Of a DNA stretch of 64,000 nucleotides, positions 41,794 through 50,901 are shown piece after piece. The notes beneath the pieces are model-generated. The model saw only the letters and a list, made by a program, of their open reading frames with translations. It had not been told where the DNA came from and did no database searches. Position numbers and translations under genes: made by a program. Within the stretch, counting starts at the first letter, position 1. Each line of letters begins with the position of its first letter. The stretch is from NCBI GenBank assembly GCA_050258035.1, contig JBLMYA010000056.1:9419-73418 (forward strand), in the 5' to 3' direction. Source of the stretch: DATBLE01 sp050258035. Lineage in GTDB: Bacteria; Actinomycetota; Thermoleophilia; Gaiellales; Gaiellaceae.

Positions 41794-42894
41794 ATGGGAA
41801 TCACCGAGGGGCAGCAAGCGCCCGCCGACGTCCGGATCGAGAGCGTCACCAAGCGCTTCGACGGGGTGGTCGCGGTCGACGACCTCTCGCTCGAGATCGC
41901 GCGCGGATCGTTCTTCGCGCTCCTCGGCCCGTCCGGCTGCGGCAAGACGACCACGCTGCGGATGATCGGCGGGTTCGAGGTCCCGAGCGAGGGACGGATC
42001 TTCCTGGGCGACCGCGACGTCGTCGGACTGCCGCCCTACCGGCGCGACGTCAACACCGTCTTCCAGAGCTACGCGCTCTTCCCGCACCTGACGATCGGCG
42101 AGAACGTCGCCTTCGGGCTGCGTCGGCGCGGGGTGAAGGGCGCAACCCTGAAGACCCAGGTCTCGTCGGTGCTCGAGCGGGTCGGCCTGGAAGGGTTCGA
42201 GAAGCGCAGGCCCCGCCAGCTCTCCGGCGGGCAGCAGCAGCGGGTCGCCCTCGCCCGGGCGCTCGTCAACAGCCCGCGCGTGCTCCTGCTCGACGAGCCG
42301 CTCGGGGCGCTCGACCTGAAGCTGCGCAAGCAGATGCAGCTCGAGCTGAAGGCGATCCAGCACGACGTCGGCATCACCTTCGTCCACGTCACGCACGACC
42401 AGGAGGAGGCGATGACGATGGCCGACACGATCGCGGTGATGAGCGGCGGACGCATCGAGCAGCTCGGCACGCCGAGCGAGCTCTACGAGCAGCCGCGTAC
42501 CGCGTTCGTGGCAGGGTTCCTGGGCGTCTCGAACCTGCTCCGCGGGACGGTCTCGGGCGAGACGTCCGTGCGGCTCGAGCGCGGCGGCGAGGTGGTCGTC
42601 AAGCGCGGGGCGCTGGGCGGCAGGACGGGGAAGGTCGCGGTCGGGATCCGCCCCGAGAAGATCCGGCTCGGCCCGGCAGGAACGAACTCGTTTACGGGCC
42701 GGGTCGAGGAAGTGGCATACGTGGGAGTCTCCACGCAGTACATCGTCGAGACTGCGGCGGGCGCGCTGACGGTGTATGTCCAGAACGCGGACCCGGGAAC
42801 GGGAGCCATCGCGCCGGGCGGCTCGGTCGAGCTCTCCTTCAGCCCGGAGGCAGCGTTCGTCGTCGACGTCACACGTTCGAAGGAGGAGAAATGA
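41794..42894 (+). CDS. potA: Polyamine-type ABC transporter ATPase, second system
   Basis: 366 residues with Walker A GPSGCGKTTT, signature LSGGQQQRVALARA, Walker B RVLLLDEPLGALD and H-loop HVTHDQEEAMT, then a TOBE-like C-terminal domain (VAVGIRPEKIRL). It starts immediately after the aldehyde dehydrogenase stop and ends in an ATGA overlap with its binding protein. Close paralogue of the ATPase at 36428, so the two transport sets probably arose by duplication and diverged in ligand. Confidence 0.92.
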   Translation: MGITEGQQAPADVRIESVTKRFDGVVAVDDLSLEIARGSFFALLGPSGCGKTTTLRMIGGFEVPSEGRIFLGDRDVVGLPPYRRDVNTVFQSYALFPHLTIGENVAFGLRRRGVKGATLKTQVSSVLERVGLEGFEKRRPRQLSGGQQQRVALARALVNSPRVLLLDEPLGALDLKLRKQMQLELKAIQHDVGITFVHVTHDQEEAMTMADTIAVMSGGRIEQLGTPSELYEQPRTAFVAGFLGVSNLLRGTVSGETSVRLERGGEVVVKRGALGGRTGKVAVGIRPEKIRLGPAGTNSFTGRVEEVAYVGVSTQYIVETAAGALTVYVQNADPGTGAIAPGGSVELSFSPEAAFVVDVTRSKEEK

Positions 42895-44030
42895 CAGCCA
42901 GGCTGACCCGCTCCGACCTGCTTCGCCGTGCCGCGGTCGGAGGTGCCGCGCTGGCCGTTCCGGGCGCGCTCGCCGCGCTCGCAGAGGCGGCCGGGCCGGA
43001 TCCGAACAAGCTGCGCGGCAAGACGCTCGTGTTCTCGAACTGGCCGCTCTACATCGACGTCAAGAACCACCGCCATCCGACCCTCGACCAGTTCTCGAAG
43101 AAGTACGGCGTCAAGGTCAAGTACATCGAGGACATCAACGACAACGCCACCTTCTTCGGGAAGATCCAGGCCCAGCTCGCGCGCGGCCAGTCGATCGGTC
43201 GGGACCTCATCGTCATGACCGACAACTCGCCCTACCCCGCGCTCCTGATCCAGAAGGGGTGGGTGGAGAAGCTCGACAAGAGCGTCCTGCCGAACATCAA
43301 GAACCTTCAGGACGCGGTGGCGCATCCGTCCTGGGATCCGAAGCGCGAGTACAGTCTCCCCTGGCAGTCCGGCCTGACGGGGATCGGCTACAACGCCAAG
43401 CGCACGAAGCCGATCACGAGCGTCGACCAGCTGCTCACAGACAAGAAGCTGCACGGCAAGGTCACGCTGCTCACCGAGATGGCGGACACGGTCGGACTCG
43501 TGATGCTCGCGAACGGCGACGACCCTGGCAAGGTCACCGACGCGAGCTTCAACCGTGCACTGACGAAGATCCAGAAGGCGGTCAAGTCCGGCCAGATCCG
43601 CCAGTTCACCGGCAACGACTACTCCGGGATGATGGCCAAGGGCGACGTCTGGGCGGCGTTCGCGTGGTCGGGCGACATCGTCCAGCTCCAACCCGACAAC
43701 GCCAACCTGCGGTTCAACCTGTCGAAATCAGGCGGGATGATCTGGACCGACAACATGCTGATTCCGAAGCACGGGGATGCCTACCTCGCGTCGGTGTACA
43801 TGAACTTCGTCTACGAGCCCAAGATCCAGGCACAGATCGAGGACTACATCAACTACATCTGCCCGGTGAAGGGCGCGCAGGCCGCGCTCGCGAAGACCGA
43901 CCCCGCCGTGGCGAAGAACCCGCTGATCTTCCCGACGAAGGCGACGCTCGCGCGCGTACACCAGTTCGATCCGAAGGCGCTCCTCAACCCGGATTACAAG
44001 ACGAAGTGGCAGAAGCTGCTGGGAGCCTGA
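42891..44030 (+). CDS. potD: Polyamine-type ABC binding protein, second system, Tat-like signal
   Basis: 379 residues. The N-terminus TRSDLLRRAAVGGAALAVPG has a twin arginine followed by a mild hydrophobic stretch, suggesting Tat export rather than Sec, unlike the first system. The mature part is PotD-like (LVFSNWPLYIDVKN, SLPWQSGLTGIGYNAKRTK, MIWTDNMLIPKHGDAYLAS). It lacks the cysteine-rich C-terminus of the other two binding proteins. ATGA overlap with the ATPase gene; its end overlaps the permease by 25 bases. Confidence 0.92.
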   Translation: MTARLTRSDLLRRAAVGGAALAVPGALAALAEAAGPDPNKLRGKTLVFSNWPLYIDVKNHRHPTLDQFSKKYGVKVKYIEDINDNATFFGKIQAQLARGQSIGRDLIVMTDNSPYPALLIQKGWVEKLDKSVLPNIKNLQDAVAHPSWDPKREYSLPWQSGLTGIGYNAKRTKPITSVDQLLTDKKLHGKVTLLTEMADTVGLVMLANGDDPGKVTDASFNRALTKIQKAVKSGQIRQFTGNDYSGMMAKGDVWAAFAWSGDIVQLQPDNANLRFNLSKSGGMIWTDNMLIPKHGDAYLASVYMNFVYEPKIQAQIEDYINYICPVKGAQAALAKTDPAVAKNPLIFPTKATLARVHQFDPKALLNPDYKTKWQKLLGA

Positions 44031-44926
44031 GCCCGGCCGCCGGGCGGGCTCGGCCGGGGTCGCTCCTCCATCGGCATCGGTGGCTGACGCCGTACCTGCT
44101 GCTCGCGCCCGGCCTCGCCTTCCTCGCGCTCTTCTTTCTCGTGCCGCTCGGGTTCCTCGGCTACCAGTCGCTGGAGACGCAGAACCCGATCGACTTCACC
44201 AACTCGTTCGGCTGGGCCTGGCACAACTATTGGGACGCGCTCACCGGCTACGACACGCAGCTGATCCGCTCGTTCGAGTACGCGGCGATCGCGACCGCGG
44301 TCGCGCTCGTCGTCAGCTACCCGCTCGCGTACTGGATCGCGTTCCGAGGCGGCCGCTGGAAGAACCTCTTCCTGCTGATGATCATCGCGCCGTTCTTCGT
44401 CACGTACCTGATCCGAACGCTCGCCTGGCAGACGATCCTGGCCGACCAGGGGCCGGTGGTGCACCTCCTCCGCTACCTGCATCTGATCAACGTGATCGGC
44501 GACAACGACCGCCTGCTTGCGACGCCGACCGCGGTCGTCGCGGGCATCACCTACAACTTCCTGCCGTTCATGGCGCTCCCGCTCTACGTCGCGCTGGAGC
44601 AGATCGACCCGAGGCTGGTCGAGGCCGGCCAGGACCTCTACGCGAGCAAGGTACGCACCTTCATCCACGTGACGCTGCCGCTCTCGATGCCGGGCGTGAT
44701 CGCCGGCACGCTGCTCACGTTCATTCCGGCGGCCGGCGACTTCATCAACGCGCAGCTGCTCGGCACGCCGCAGCAGTACATGATCGGGAACGTCATCCAG
44801 TCGAAGTTCCTCGAGCTCACCGACTATCCGTCGGCGGCCGCGCTGTCGCTGCTCCTGATGGCGGTGATCCTCGTGCTCGTCGCCGTCTACGTCCGGCTGC
44901 TCGGTACGGAGAAGCTGACGGGATGA
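44006..44926 (+). CDS. potB: ABC permease, PotB type, second system
   Basis: 306 residues with six membrane helices; the EAA loop is EAGQDLYASKVRTFIHVTLPLSM. The GTG at 44006, inside the binding-protein end, is the most upstream in-frame start; the first helix begins at YLLLAPGLAFLALFFLVPLG. The stop overlaps the next permease start (ATGA at 44923-44926). Confidence 0.9.
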   Translation: MAEAAGSLSPAAGRARPGSLLHRHRWLTPYLLLAPGLAFLALFFLVPLGFLGYQSLETQNPIDFTNSFGWAWHNYWDALTGYDTQLIRSFEYAAIATAVALVVSYPLAYWIAFRGGRWKNLFLLMIIAPFFVTYLIRTLAWQTILADQGPVVHLLRYLHLINVIGDNDRLLATPTAVVAGITYNFLPFMALPLYVALEQIDPRLVEAGQDLYASKVRTFIHVTLPLSMPGVIAGTLLTFIPAAGDFINAQLLGTPQQYMIGNVIQSKFLELTDYPSAAALSLLLMAVILVLVAVYVRLLGTEKLTG

Positions 44927-45732
44927 GCGCGACCCTTCGGTTCGTCAGGCACCACCTGCTGACCGCCTACGCTGCGCTCGCGTTCGCCTACCTGCTCGTC
45001 CCGATCGCGGTCGTGATCTTGTTCTCGTTCAACCATCCGAAGGGGCGCTTCAACTACACCTGGCAGGGCTTCACGCTGGACAACTGGCGCAACTGGGACG
45101 CCGTTCCGGGCCTCCGGAGCGCGATCGGCGTCTCGCTCGAGGTGGCGGCGCTGACCTCGCTCGCCGCGACGGCGCTCGGCACGCTGATCGCGCTGGCGCT
45201 CGTCCGCTACGGCTTCCGCGGGCGTGGTGCGACCAACCTGCTCATCTTCCTGCCCATGTCGTCCCCCGAGATCGTCCTCGGCGCGTCGCTTCTGACGCTC
45301 TTCCTGAGCGTCTCGGTGCCGCTCGGCTTCGGGACGATCCTGATAGCGCACATCATGTTCAGCATCAGCTACGTGGTCGTGACCGTGAAGGCGCGCCTGA
45401 TCGGTTTCGACCGCCACCTGGAGGAGGCGGCGATGGATCTCGGTGCCAACGAGTGGACGACGTTCCGGAAGGTGACCCTGCCGCTGATCGCTCCGGCCGT
45501 GCTCGCGGCCGGCCTGCTCGTGTTCGCGCTCTCCGTCGACGACTTCGTGATCACCAACTTCAACGCCGGGACGACGGTCACGTTCCCGCTGTTCGTCTGG
45601 GGCGCTGCACGCGTGGGCGCGCCCCCGCAGGTGAACGTGATCGGCTCGGCGATCTTCGTCATTGCGCTGGCGGTGATGATCGTGAACGTGGTCGTGCAGA
45701 TCGGCCGGCGCCCCAAGGTCCAGCCCGCCTGA
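44923..45732 (+). CDS. potC: ABC permease, PotC type, second system
   Basis: 269 residues with six membrane helices; EAA loop EAAMDLGANEWTTFRKVTLPLI. Last gene of the second transporter, coupled by ATGA to the permease before it. A GAGAGGAG ribosome site then leads into the aminotransferase gene after 16 bases, so transport and transamination are likely on one transcript. Confidence 0.9.
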   Translation: MSATLRFVRHHLLTAYAALAFAYLLVPIAVVILFSFNHPKGRFNYTWQGFTLDNWRNWDAVPGLRSAIGVSLEVAALTSLAATALGTLIALALVRYGFRGRGATNLLIFLPMSSPEIVLGASLLTLFLSVSVPLGFGTILIAHIMFSISYVVVTVKARLIGFDRHLEEAAMDLGANEWTTFRKVTLPLIAPAVLAAGLLVFALSVDDFVITNFNAGTTVTFPLFVWGAARVGAPPQVNVIGSAIFVIALAVMIVNVVVQIGRRPKVQPA

Positions 45733-45748
45733 GAGAGGAGCATCCGAG

Positions 45749-47137
45749 ATGGCAGTCAGCACACCCGTCGAGATCGACCGCAGCCGCGTTCGCGAGCTGA
45801 TCGCGCGCGAGAGCGCGCGGCTCGACGAGCGCACGCGCGCCTCGCGCGAAATGTACGAGCGGGCGCGCCTCACGCTGGCCGGCGGAGTGGGCTCGTCGTA
45901 CCAGGCACGCGAGCCGTGGCCGATCTACCTGACGCACGGCGAGGGCCAGCGCGTCTGGGACGTGGACGGCACCGAGTACCTCGACTTCCACAACGGCTTC
46001 GGCGCGATGACGCAGGGCCATGCGCACCCGGCGGTGACGCGTGCCGTCCAGGAGCGGGCGGCGCTCGGGACGCACTTCGCGGCGCCGACCGAGGACGGCG
46101 TCGTGGTCGCGGAGGAGCTCGCTCGGCGGTTCCGGCTGCCGAAGTGGCGCTACACGAACTCCGGGTCGGAGGCGACGATGGACGCGATCCGCATCGCCCG
46201 CGGGCATACGGGGCGCGACACCGTGCTGAAGATCTTCGGGTCGTACCACGGCCACCACGACGGCGTGATGGTCTCCATCGGCGTCGACTACGACCGGATC
46301 GGCGACCGCGAGAATCTCGCCTCGCTCCCGTACGGGGCCGGGATCCCACAGGCCCTCGTCGACCTGACCGTGGCGGTCCCGTTCAACGACGCCGGCGCGA
46401 TGGAGCGACGGGTCGAGCGGCTCGGAGCCGAGGGGCGCCTGCCCGCCTGCCTGATCATGGAGGCGGCGATGATGAACCTCGGGGTCGTGCTCCCCGAGCC
46501 CGGCTACCTCGAGGCGGTGCGCGAGCTCACCGCGCGGCACGGGATCGTGCTCGTCTTCGACGAGGTGAAGACCGGCCTGACCCTGGCCGCCGGCGGTGCG
46601 GTCGAGCACTTCGGCGTCGTGCCCGACCTCGTCACGCTCGCGAAGACGCTCGGCGCCGGGCTTCCGTCGGGAGCGATCGGCGGGACCGACGAGGTGATGG
46701 CCTGCGTCGAGGACGGCAGGGTCGTCCAGGTCGGCACCTTCAACGGCAATCCGCTGACGATGGCGGCCGCCCGCGCCAGCCTCTTCGAGGTCCTCACCCC
46801 CGACGGCTACGCGCACCTCCACCACCTGAACGAGCGGCTGCTGGAGGGATGCGGCGCCGTGGTCGACGAGTACCGTCTGCCCGGCTACGCGGTCGGGATC
46901 GGCGCGAAGGGCTGCGTGACCTTCTCGCCCGTCCGCGTCGTCGACTACGAGACCTTCAAGGCGCACCAGGACGCGGAGCTGACCGAGCTCAGCTGGCTCT
47001 GGAACATGAACCGCGGCATCTTCGCCACGCCGGGCCGGGAGGAGGAGTGGACGATCTCCGTGCAGCACACCGACGAGGCCGTCGACCGTTACGTGGAGGT
47101 CTTCGCGGAGCTGGCGCGGGAGCTGACGAGAGGCTAG
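45749..47137 (+). CDS. Class III aminotransferase, glutamate-1-semialdehyde aminomutase-like
   Basis: 462 residues, PLP-dependent fold type I. The cofactor Lys is residue 299 (VTLAKTLGAGLPSGAIGG), the Asp is in VFDEVKTG, and the phosphate loop is NSGSEATMDAIRIARG. It resembles glutamate-1-semialdehyde aminomutases and omega-aminotransferases of the same clade, about 30 residues longer than HemL at the N-terminus. Directly after a polyamine-type transporter, transamination of a terminal amine is likelier than haem synthesis. Its stop overlaps the convergent aminotransferase gene by four bases. Confidence 0.88.
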   Translation: MAVSTPVEIDRSRVRELIARESARLDERTRASREMYERARLTLAGGVGSSYQAREPWPIYLTHGEGQRVWDVDGTEYLDFHNGFGAMTQGHAHPAVTRAVQERAALGTHFAAPTEDGVVVAEELARRFRLPKWRYTNSGSEATMDAIRIARGHTGRDTVLKIFGSYHGHHDGVMVSIGVDYDRIGDRENLASLPYGAGIPQALVDLTVAVPFNDAGAMERRVERLGAEGRLPACLIMEAAMMNLGVVLPEPGYLEAVRELTARHGIVLVFDEVKTGLTLAAGGAVEHFGVVPDLVTLAKTLGAGLPSGAIGGTDEVMACVEDGRVVQVGTFNGNPLTMAAARASLFEVLTPDGYAHLHHLNERLLEGCGAVVDEYRLPGYAVGIGAKGCVTFSPVRVVDYETFKAHQDAELTELSWLWNMNRGIFATPGREEEWTISVQHTDEAVDRYVEVFAELARELTRG

Positions 47138-48369
47138 GCGGCCTCGTCCACCGCGTCGCCGAAGACCCCCGCCGTCGTCGCGATCTCGTCCTCGGTGATC
47201 ACGAACGGCGGGGAGACCTGAAGGGCGACGCCACGGATGCCGCGGACGAGCACTCCCCGCCGGTAGGCGGCGTCGATCACCGGCTGGAGCTTCGACGGGT
47301 CGGCGAGCTCGACGGCGGCGAGCAGCCCGACGCCGCTGCGCACCTCCGCGACGGCCGGGTGGTCGGCGAGCGGGGCGAGCGCGTCCGCCAGCACGGGCTC
47401 GAGCTCGCGCACACGCTGCACGAGGCCCTCACGCTCGATCACGTCGAGGTTCGCCAGCCCGACCGCGCAGGCGGTCGCGTGCCCTGCATACGTGAACCCG
47501 TGGCGGAAGACGTTCGTCGTGCCCTCGGCCCAGAACGGCTCCGCGATCCGCGCCGACGCGATCACGCCGCCGAGCGGGACGTAGCCCGAGGTGATCCCCT
47601 TCGCGACCGTGATCAGGTCGGGGGAGAGGCCGAATCGTCCGGCCGCGAACCATTCGCCCGTGCGTCCGAAGCCGGTGATCACCTCGTCGAGCACGAGCAG
47701 CACCTCGCGCTCGCGGCAGATCTCCTGGACGCGCTCGAGGTATCCCTCGGGCGGGATCATCACCCCGCCGGCGCCGATGATCGGCTCGGCGAAGAACGCC
47801 GCGACGCGGTCGGCGCCGACGCGGTCGATCGCCGCCCCGAGCGCCTCGGCGTCGTTCCACGGCACCTGCTCGACCTCGGGCACGAGACGGCCGTACACGT
47901 CGGTCAGCGCGCTCAGCCCGCCGAGGGAGGTGCCGTAGGCGTTCGAGCCGTGGTAGGCGAACTGGCGTGACACGACGACGTGCTTGTCCGGCTTCCCGAC
48001 GGCGGCCCAGTAGGCGCGGGCGAGCTTCGCGGCGGTGTCGATCGACTCGCCGCCGCCCGACGTGAAGAACACCTTCGCGTCCTCGAGCGGAACGATCCCG
48101 GCGACCCGCGCCGCCAGCTCCTCGCTCCGCGGCGACGTGAAGCCGTCGTAGGTCTTGTAGGAGGCGAGCTCGACCATCTGCGCCGCCGCCGCGTCGGCGA
48201 GCTCCTTGCGCCCGTAGCCGACGTTGCAGTACCAGAGGGCCGCGGAGACGTCGATCAGCGCGGTGCCGGCGTCGTCCCAGACCGTCGATCCCTCGCCGCG
48301 GACGATCGTGATCCCGCGGTCACGGAACGCGCCCATGTTCGTCATCGGGTTCCAGAACGCTCGCGCCAT
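47134..48369 (-). CDS. Class III omega-aminotransferase
   Basis: 411 residues, PLP-dependent; cofactor Lys257 (DLITVAKGITSGYVPLGGV), Asp in VLDEVITGFGRTG and phosphate loop FFTSGGGESIDTAAKLAR. Closest to putrescine/beta-alanine:pyruvate aminotransferases (SpuC-like). It would produce an aminoaldehyde for the dehydrogenase at 40354. A GTG two codons earlier (48375) is an alternative start. Divergent from the FAD oxidase with only 20 bases between the starts. Confidence 0.9.
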   Translation of the reverse strand: MARAFWNPMTNMGAFRDRGITIVRGEGSTVWDDAGTALIDVSAALWYCNVGYGRKELADAAAAQMVELASYKTYDGFTSPRSEELAARVAGIVPLEDAKVFFTSGGGESIDTAAKLARAYWAAVGKPDKHVVVSRQFAYHGSNAYGTSLGGLSALTDVYGRLVPEVEQVPWNDAEALGAAIDRVGADRVAAFFAEPIIGAGGVMIPPEGYLERVQEICREREVLLVLDEVITGFGRTGEWFAAGRFGLSPDLITVAKGITSGYVPLGGVIASARIAEPFWAEGTTNVFRHGFTYAGHATACAVGLANLDVIEREGLVQRVRELEPVLADALAPLADHPAVAEVRSGVGLLAAVELADPSKLQPVIDAAYRRGVLVRGIRGVALQVSPPFVITEDEIATTAGVFGDAVDEAA

Positions 48370-48389
48370 CGACACGCGATGCTATCCGT

Positions 48390-49742
48390 GTGCTGAGCCG
48401 TGTGCCGTGGTGGCTGGAAGAGGCACCGCCCGACCCCGAGGCGGAGCCGCTCGCCGGCGATGCCGAGGCCGACGTCGCTATCGTCGGCGGCGGCTACACG
48501 GGCCTCTGGGCCGCGCTCGAGCTGAGGCGCCGGGACCCGGCGCTGCGGGTCACCGTGCTGGAGGCGGAGCACGTCGGCTACGGGCCGAGCGGTCGGAACG
48601 GCGGCTTCCTGGAGACGTACTGGTGCGCGTTGCCGCGCGTGCGCTCGCGGCTCGGCGACGAGGCTGCGCTGGTGCTCGCCCGTTCCTCGGAAGGGGCGAT
48701 CGCCGCCGTCGAGGCGCTCGACGAGGACGTCTGGCTCCGTCGCGGCGGGATGCTGGAGGTCTCCACCACGCCTGCGCAGGACGCTGCGGTGGAAGAGGCG
48801 GTGCGGGTCGCGGCCGAGCTGGGCGTGCCCGAGCGGGCTCTGCCCGTCGAGCCCGGGATCTCGCCCGTCTTCCGGCGCGGCGTTCGCTTCCCGGACGCGG
48901 CCACCGTGCAGCCGGGCCGGCTCGTCCGAGCCCTGCGGCGAGCGGCGCTCACCGCGGGGGTCGTCCTGCACGAGCGCTCCCGCGCGACCTCGATCCGCCC
49001 CGGCGAGGTCGTCACCGTCGACGGGCGGCTCCGTGCCCCGGAGGTCGTCGTCGCCGCCAACGCGTGGATGAGCGGCTGGCGCCCGGCGAGCGGGACGTTG
49101 ACGCCGTTCGGGAGCTACGTTGTCCTCACGGAGCCGGTTCCCGAGCTGCTCGCCGAGATCGGGTGGACGGCCGGCGAAGCGATCGCGGACGCCCGGATGT
49201 TCCTGCACTACTCCCGGACGACCGCCGACGGCCGCGTGCTGATGGGCTCCGCGTCCGGTCCGATCGGGCAAAGCGGCAGGATCGACGCCCGGTTCTTCGA
49301 CGACGTCGCGACGGTCGCGCGCGCCGAGCAGGGGCTGCGCAGGCTGCTGCCCGGCCTCGCCGCGGCCCGGGTCGAGCGCGCGTGGGGCGGCCCGATCGAC
49401 GTCTCGAGCGACCAGCTGCCGTTCTTCCTGACCGTCCCGGGCACGCGGATCCACTACGGCGCGGGCTACTCGGGGAACGGCGTCGGGCCGAGCTGGATCG
49501 GCGGGCAGATCCTCGCCTCCCTCGTTCTCGGCTCGGACGACCAGTGGACGCGCCTGCCGCTGACGGGGCGCGTGCCGCCGCGTCTCCCGCCCGAGCCCGT
49601 CAGGCATCTCGGCGGCGCCGTCGTTCGCCGCGCGATCCTCTCGGTCGAGGCGGCCGACGAGGAGGGCCGCCGACCGCCGCTCCTCGCACGCGTCGTCGCC
49701 GCGCTCCCGCGCCTGCTGGGCCTCCGCATCGGTACCCGTTAG
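48390..49742 (+). CDS. FAD-dependent amine oxidoreductase, PuuB-like
   Basis: 450 residues of the DAO family: DVAIVGGGYTGLWAALELRRR, then EHVGYGPSGRNGGFLETYW, a pattern seen in gamma-glutamylputrescine oxidase PuuB and related amine oxidases, and GAGYSGNGVGPSWIGGQIL near the C-terminus. It would oxidise a secondary or glutamylated amine to aldehyde with reduced FAD. The extra 60 C-terminal residues are not recognised. No glutamyl-polyamine synthetase (PuuA) is in the window, so the exact substrate is open. Confidence 0.87.
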   Translation: MLSRVPWWLEEAPPDPEAEPLAGDAEADVAIVGGGYTGLWAALELRRRDPALRVTVLEAEHVGYGPSGRNGGFLETYWCALPRVRSRLGDEAALVLARSSEGAIAAVEALDEDVWLRRGGMLEVSTTPAQDAAVEEAVRVAAELGVPERALPVEPGISPVFRRGVRFPDAATVQPGRLVRALRRAALTAGVVLHERSRATSIRPGEVVTVDGRLRAPEVVVAANAWMSGWRPASGTLTPFGSYVVLTEPVPELLAEIGWTAGEAIADARMFLHYSRTTADGRVLMGSASGPIGQSGRIDARFFDDVATVARAEQGLRRLLPGLAAARVERAWGGPIDVSSDQLPFFLTVPGTRIHYGAGYSGNGVGPSWIGGQILASLVLGSDDQWTRLPLTGRVPPRLPPEPVRHLGGAVVRRAILSVEAADEEGRRPPLLARVVAALPRLLGLRIGTR

Positions 49743-50186
49743 GTGCCGGCAGGCGCATTCGCGCTCGCGCTCGGGGCGGCTGTGCTGCACGCGTTCTGGA
49801 ACGTCCTCCTGGCGCGGACGAGAGACTCGCAGGCGGCGACGGTTGCGGCCGCGCTGGCGGGTCGAGGCCGGCGCCTGGAAGTACGTCACAGCCAGCGCGG
49901 CCCTCGAGCCCGCCTACGTGCTCCTGCTGAGCGCCGCCTTCGCGAGTGCACCCCTGTCGGTCTTCTACCCGATCGCCCGGGGACTGGCGCCGGTGCTCGT
50001 GCTGGTCGTCGCGGTGCTCGCGCTCGGGGCCGCCACGTCCTGGAACGAGGCGGTCGGAGTGTGCGCGAGACGAGCGTCCTGTTCGTCACGGCGTTGGCCG
50101 CCGTGATGCTGAAGGAGAACGTCTCGGCCTGGCGCGCCGTCGGTGCAGCGACCGTCGCCGCCGGGGTGATCCTGCTTGTCGTCTAG
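49743..50186 (+). pseudogene. Broken EamA/DMT transporter gene
   Basis: Three frames are needed: MPAGAFALALGAAVLHAFWN and VLLARTRDSQAATVAAALAG in the first, then YVTASAALEPAYVLLLSAAF and PIARGLAPVLVLVVAVLALG in the second, then VLFVTALAAVMLKENVSAW and AATVAAGVILLVV. These match the start, middle and end of one EamA transporter, but about half the protein is missing after residue 40 and two frame changes disrupt it. It starts right after the FAD oxidase stop, so it was probably co-transcribed. Confidence 0.7.
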
Positions 50187-50232
50187 ACAGGTAGACGGCT
50201 GTCCAGTAGACTAGACGTCTATGACACTAGAC
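50181..50232. promoter_or_regulatory. Array of TAGAC words before and over the HTH-Clp_N start
   Basis: TAGAC occurs five times in about 50 bases (50184, 50192, 50207, 50212, 50228), with two exact palindromes, GTCTAGAC at 50181-50188 and TAGACGTCTA at 50212-50221. The last word lies inside the coding sequence. Such clustering over a start codon suggests autoregulation by the HTH domain of the encoded protein. Confidence 0.5.
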
Positions 50233-50901
50233 GAACAGGTCCTGGCCCAGGCGAAGGAGGCGCGGCAGCGTCTCGTCGATCTCGAGAGCCGGACCGCACA
50301 CGAGCGCGTGGACTACCACCACGCGATCAAGAAGCTCCATGCCGCCGGCGGCTCGCTGCGCGAGATCGCCGACGCGCTCGAGCTATCCCACCAGCGGGTT
50401 CACCAGATCGTCGACGGTCCCGGCGGGCCGGCCGGCCGGAGCTGGGTCGAATGGCGGACGCGGCGCCAGGGGCGGCACCGGGGTCGCGACCGCCGCTCCT
50501 TCGTCGCCCGCTTCGACGACGCCGCCCGCGAGGTGATGGTCGACGCCCAGAAGGAGGCCGACTCCCTGAAGCATCCGTACCTCGGCACCGAACACCTCAT
50601 GTTGGCCCTCGCCGAGCGCGGAATCGAGGGCGTCTCCCACGACGACGCCCGCGCCCGGGTGGTGGAGCGGGTCGGGGAAGGGGACGAGCAGTGGATCGCC
50701 GGATTGCCGCGCCCGTTCACGCCGCGGGCGAAGCGCGTCCTCGAGACCGCGCTCAACGGCGCCGTCGACGCGGGTCGCGAGCAGTTCGGTCCAGACGACA
50801 TCCTCTTGGCTCTCGTCTCGGACTCACGCGGGGTCGGCGGAGAGGTCCTGCGCGGGCTCGGCGTCACAGCCGAGCGGCTGCGCGGGCAGCACGCCCGGTA
50901 G
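50221..50901 (+). CDS. HTH and Clp N-terminal domain protein
   Basis: 226 residues: an N-terminal helix, an HTH at about 40-65 (AGGSLREIADALELSHQRVH), a basic linker (EWRTRRQGRHRGRDRR) and a double Clp_N repeat at about 97-225 (AREVMVDAQKEADSLKHPYL then GTEHLMLALAE; AKRVLETALNGAVDAGREQF). No AAA+ module is attached. Clp_N domains recruit substrates or adaptors to ClpC-type unfoldases, so this may be a regulator read out through, or degraded by, ClpC. It has its own control region of TAGAC words and ends 38 bases inside the convergent gene. Confidence 0.82.
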   Translation: MTLDEQVLAQAKEARQRLVDLESRTAHERVDYHHAIKKLHAAGGSLREIADALELSHQRVHQIVDGPGGPAGRSWVEWRTRRQGRHRGRDRRSFVARFDDAAREVMVDAQKEADSLKHPYLGTEHLMLALAERGIEGVSHDDARARVVERVGEGDEQWIAGLPRPFTPRAKRVLETALNGAVDAGREQFGPDDILLALVSDSRGVGGEVLRGLGVTAERLRGQHAR

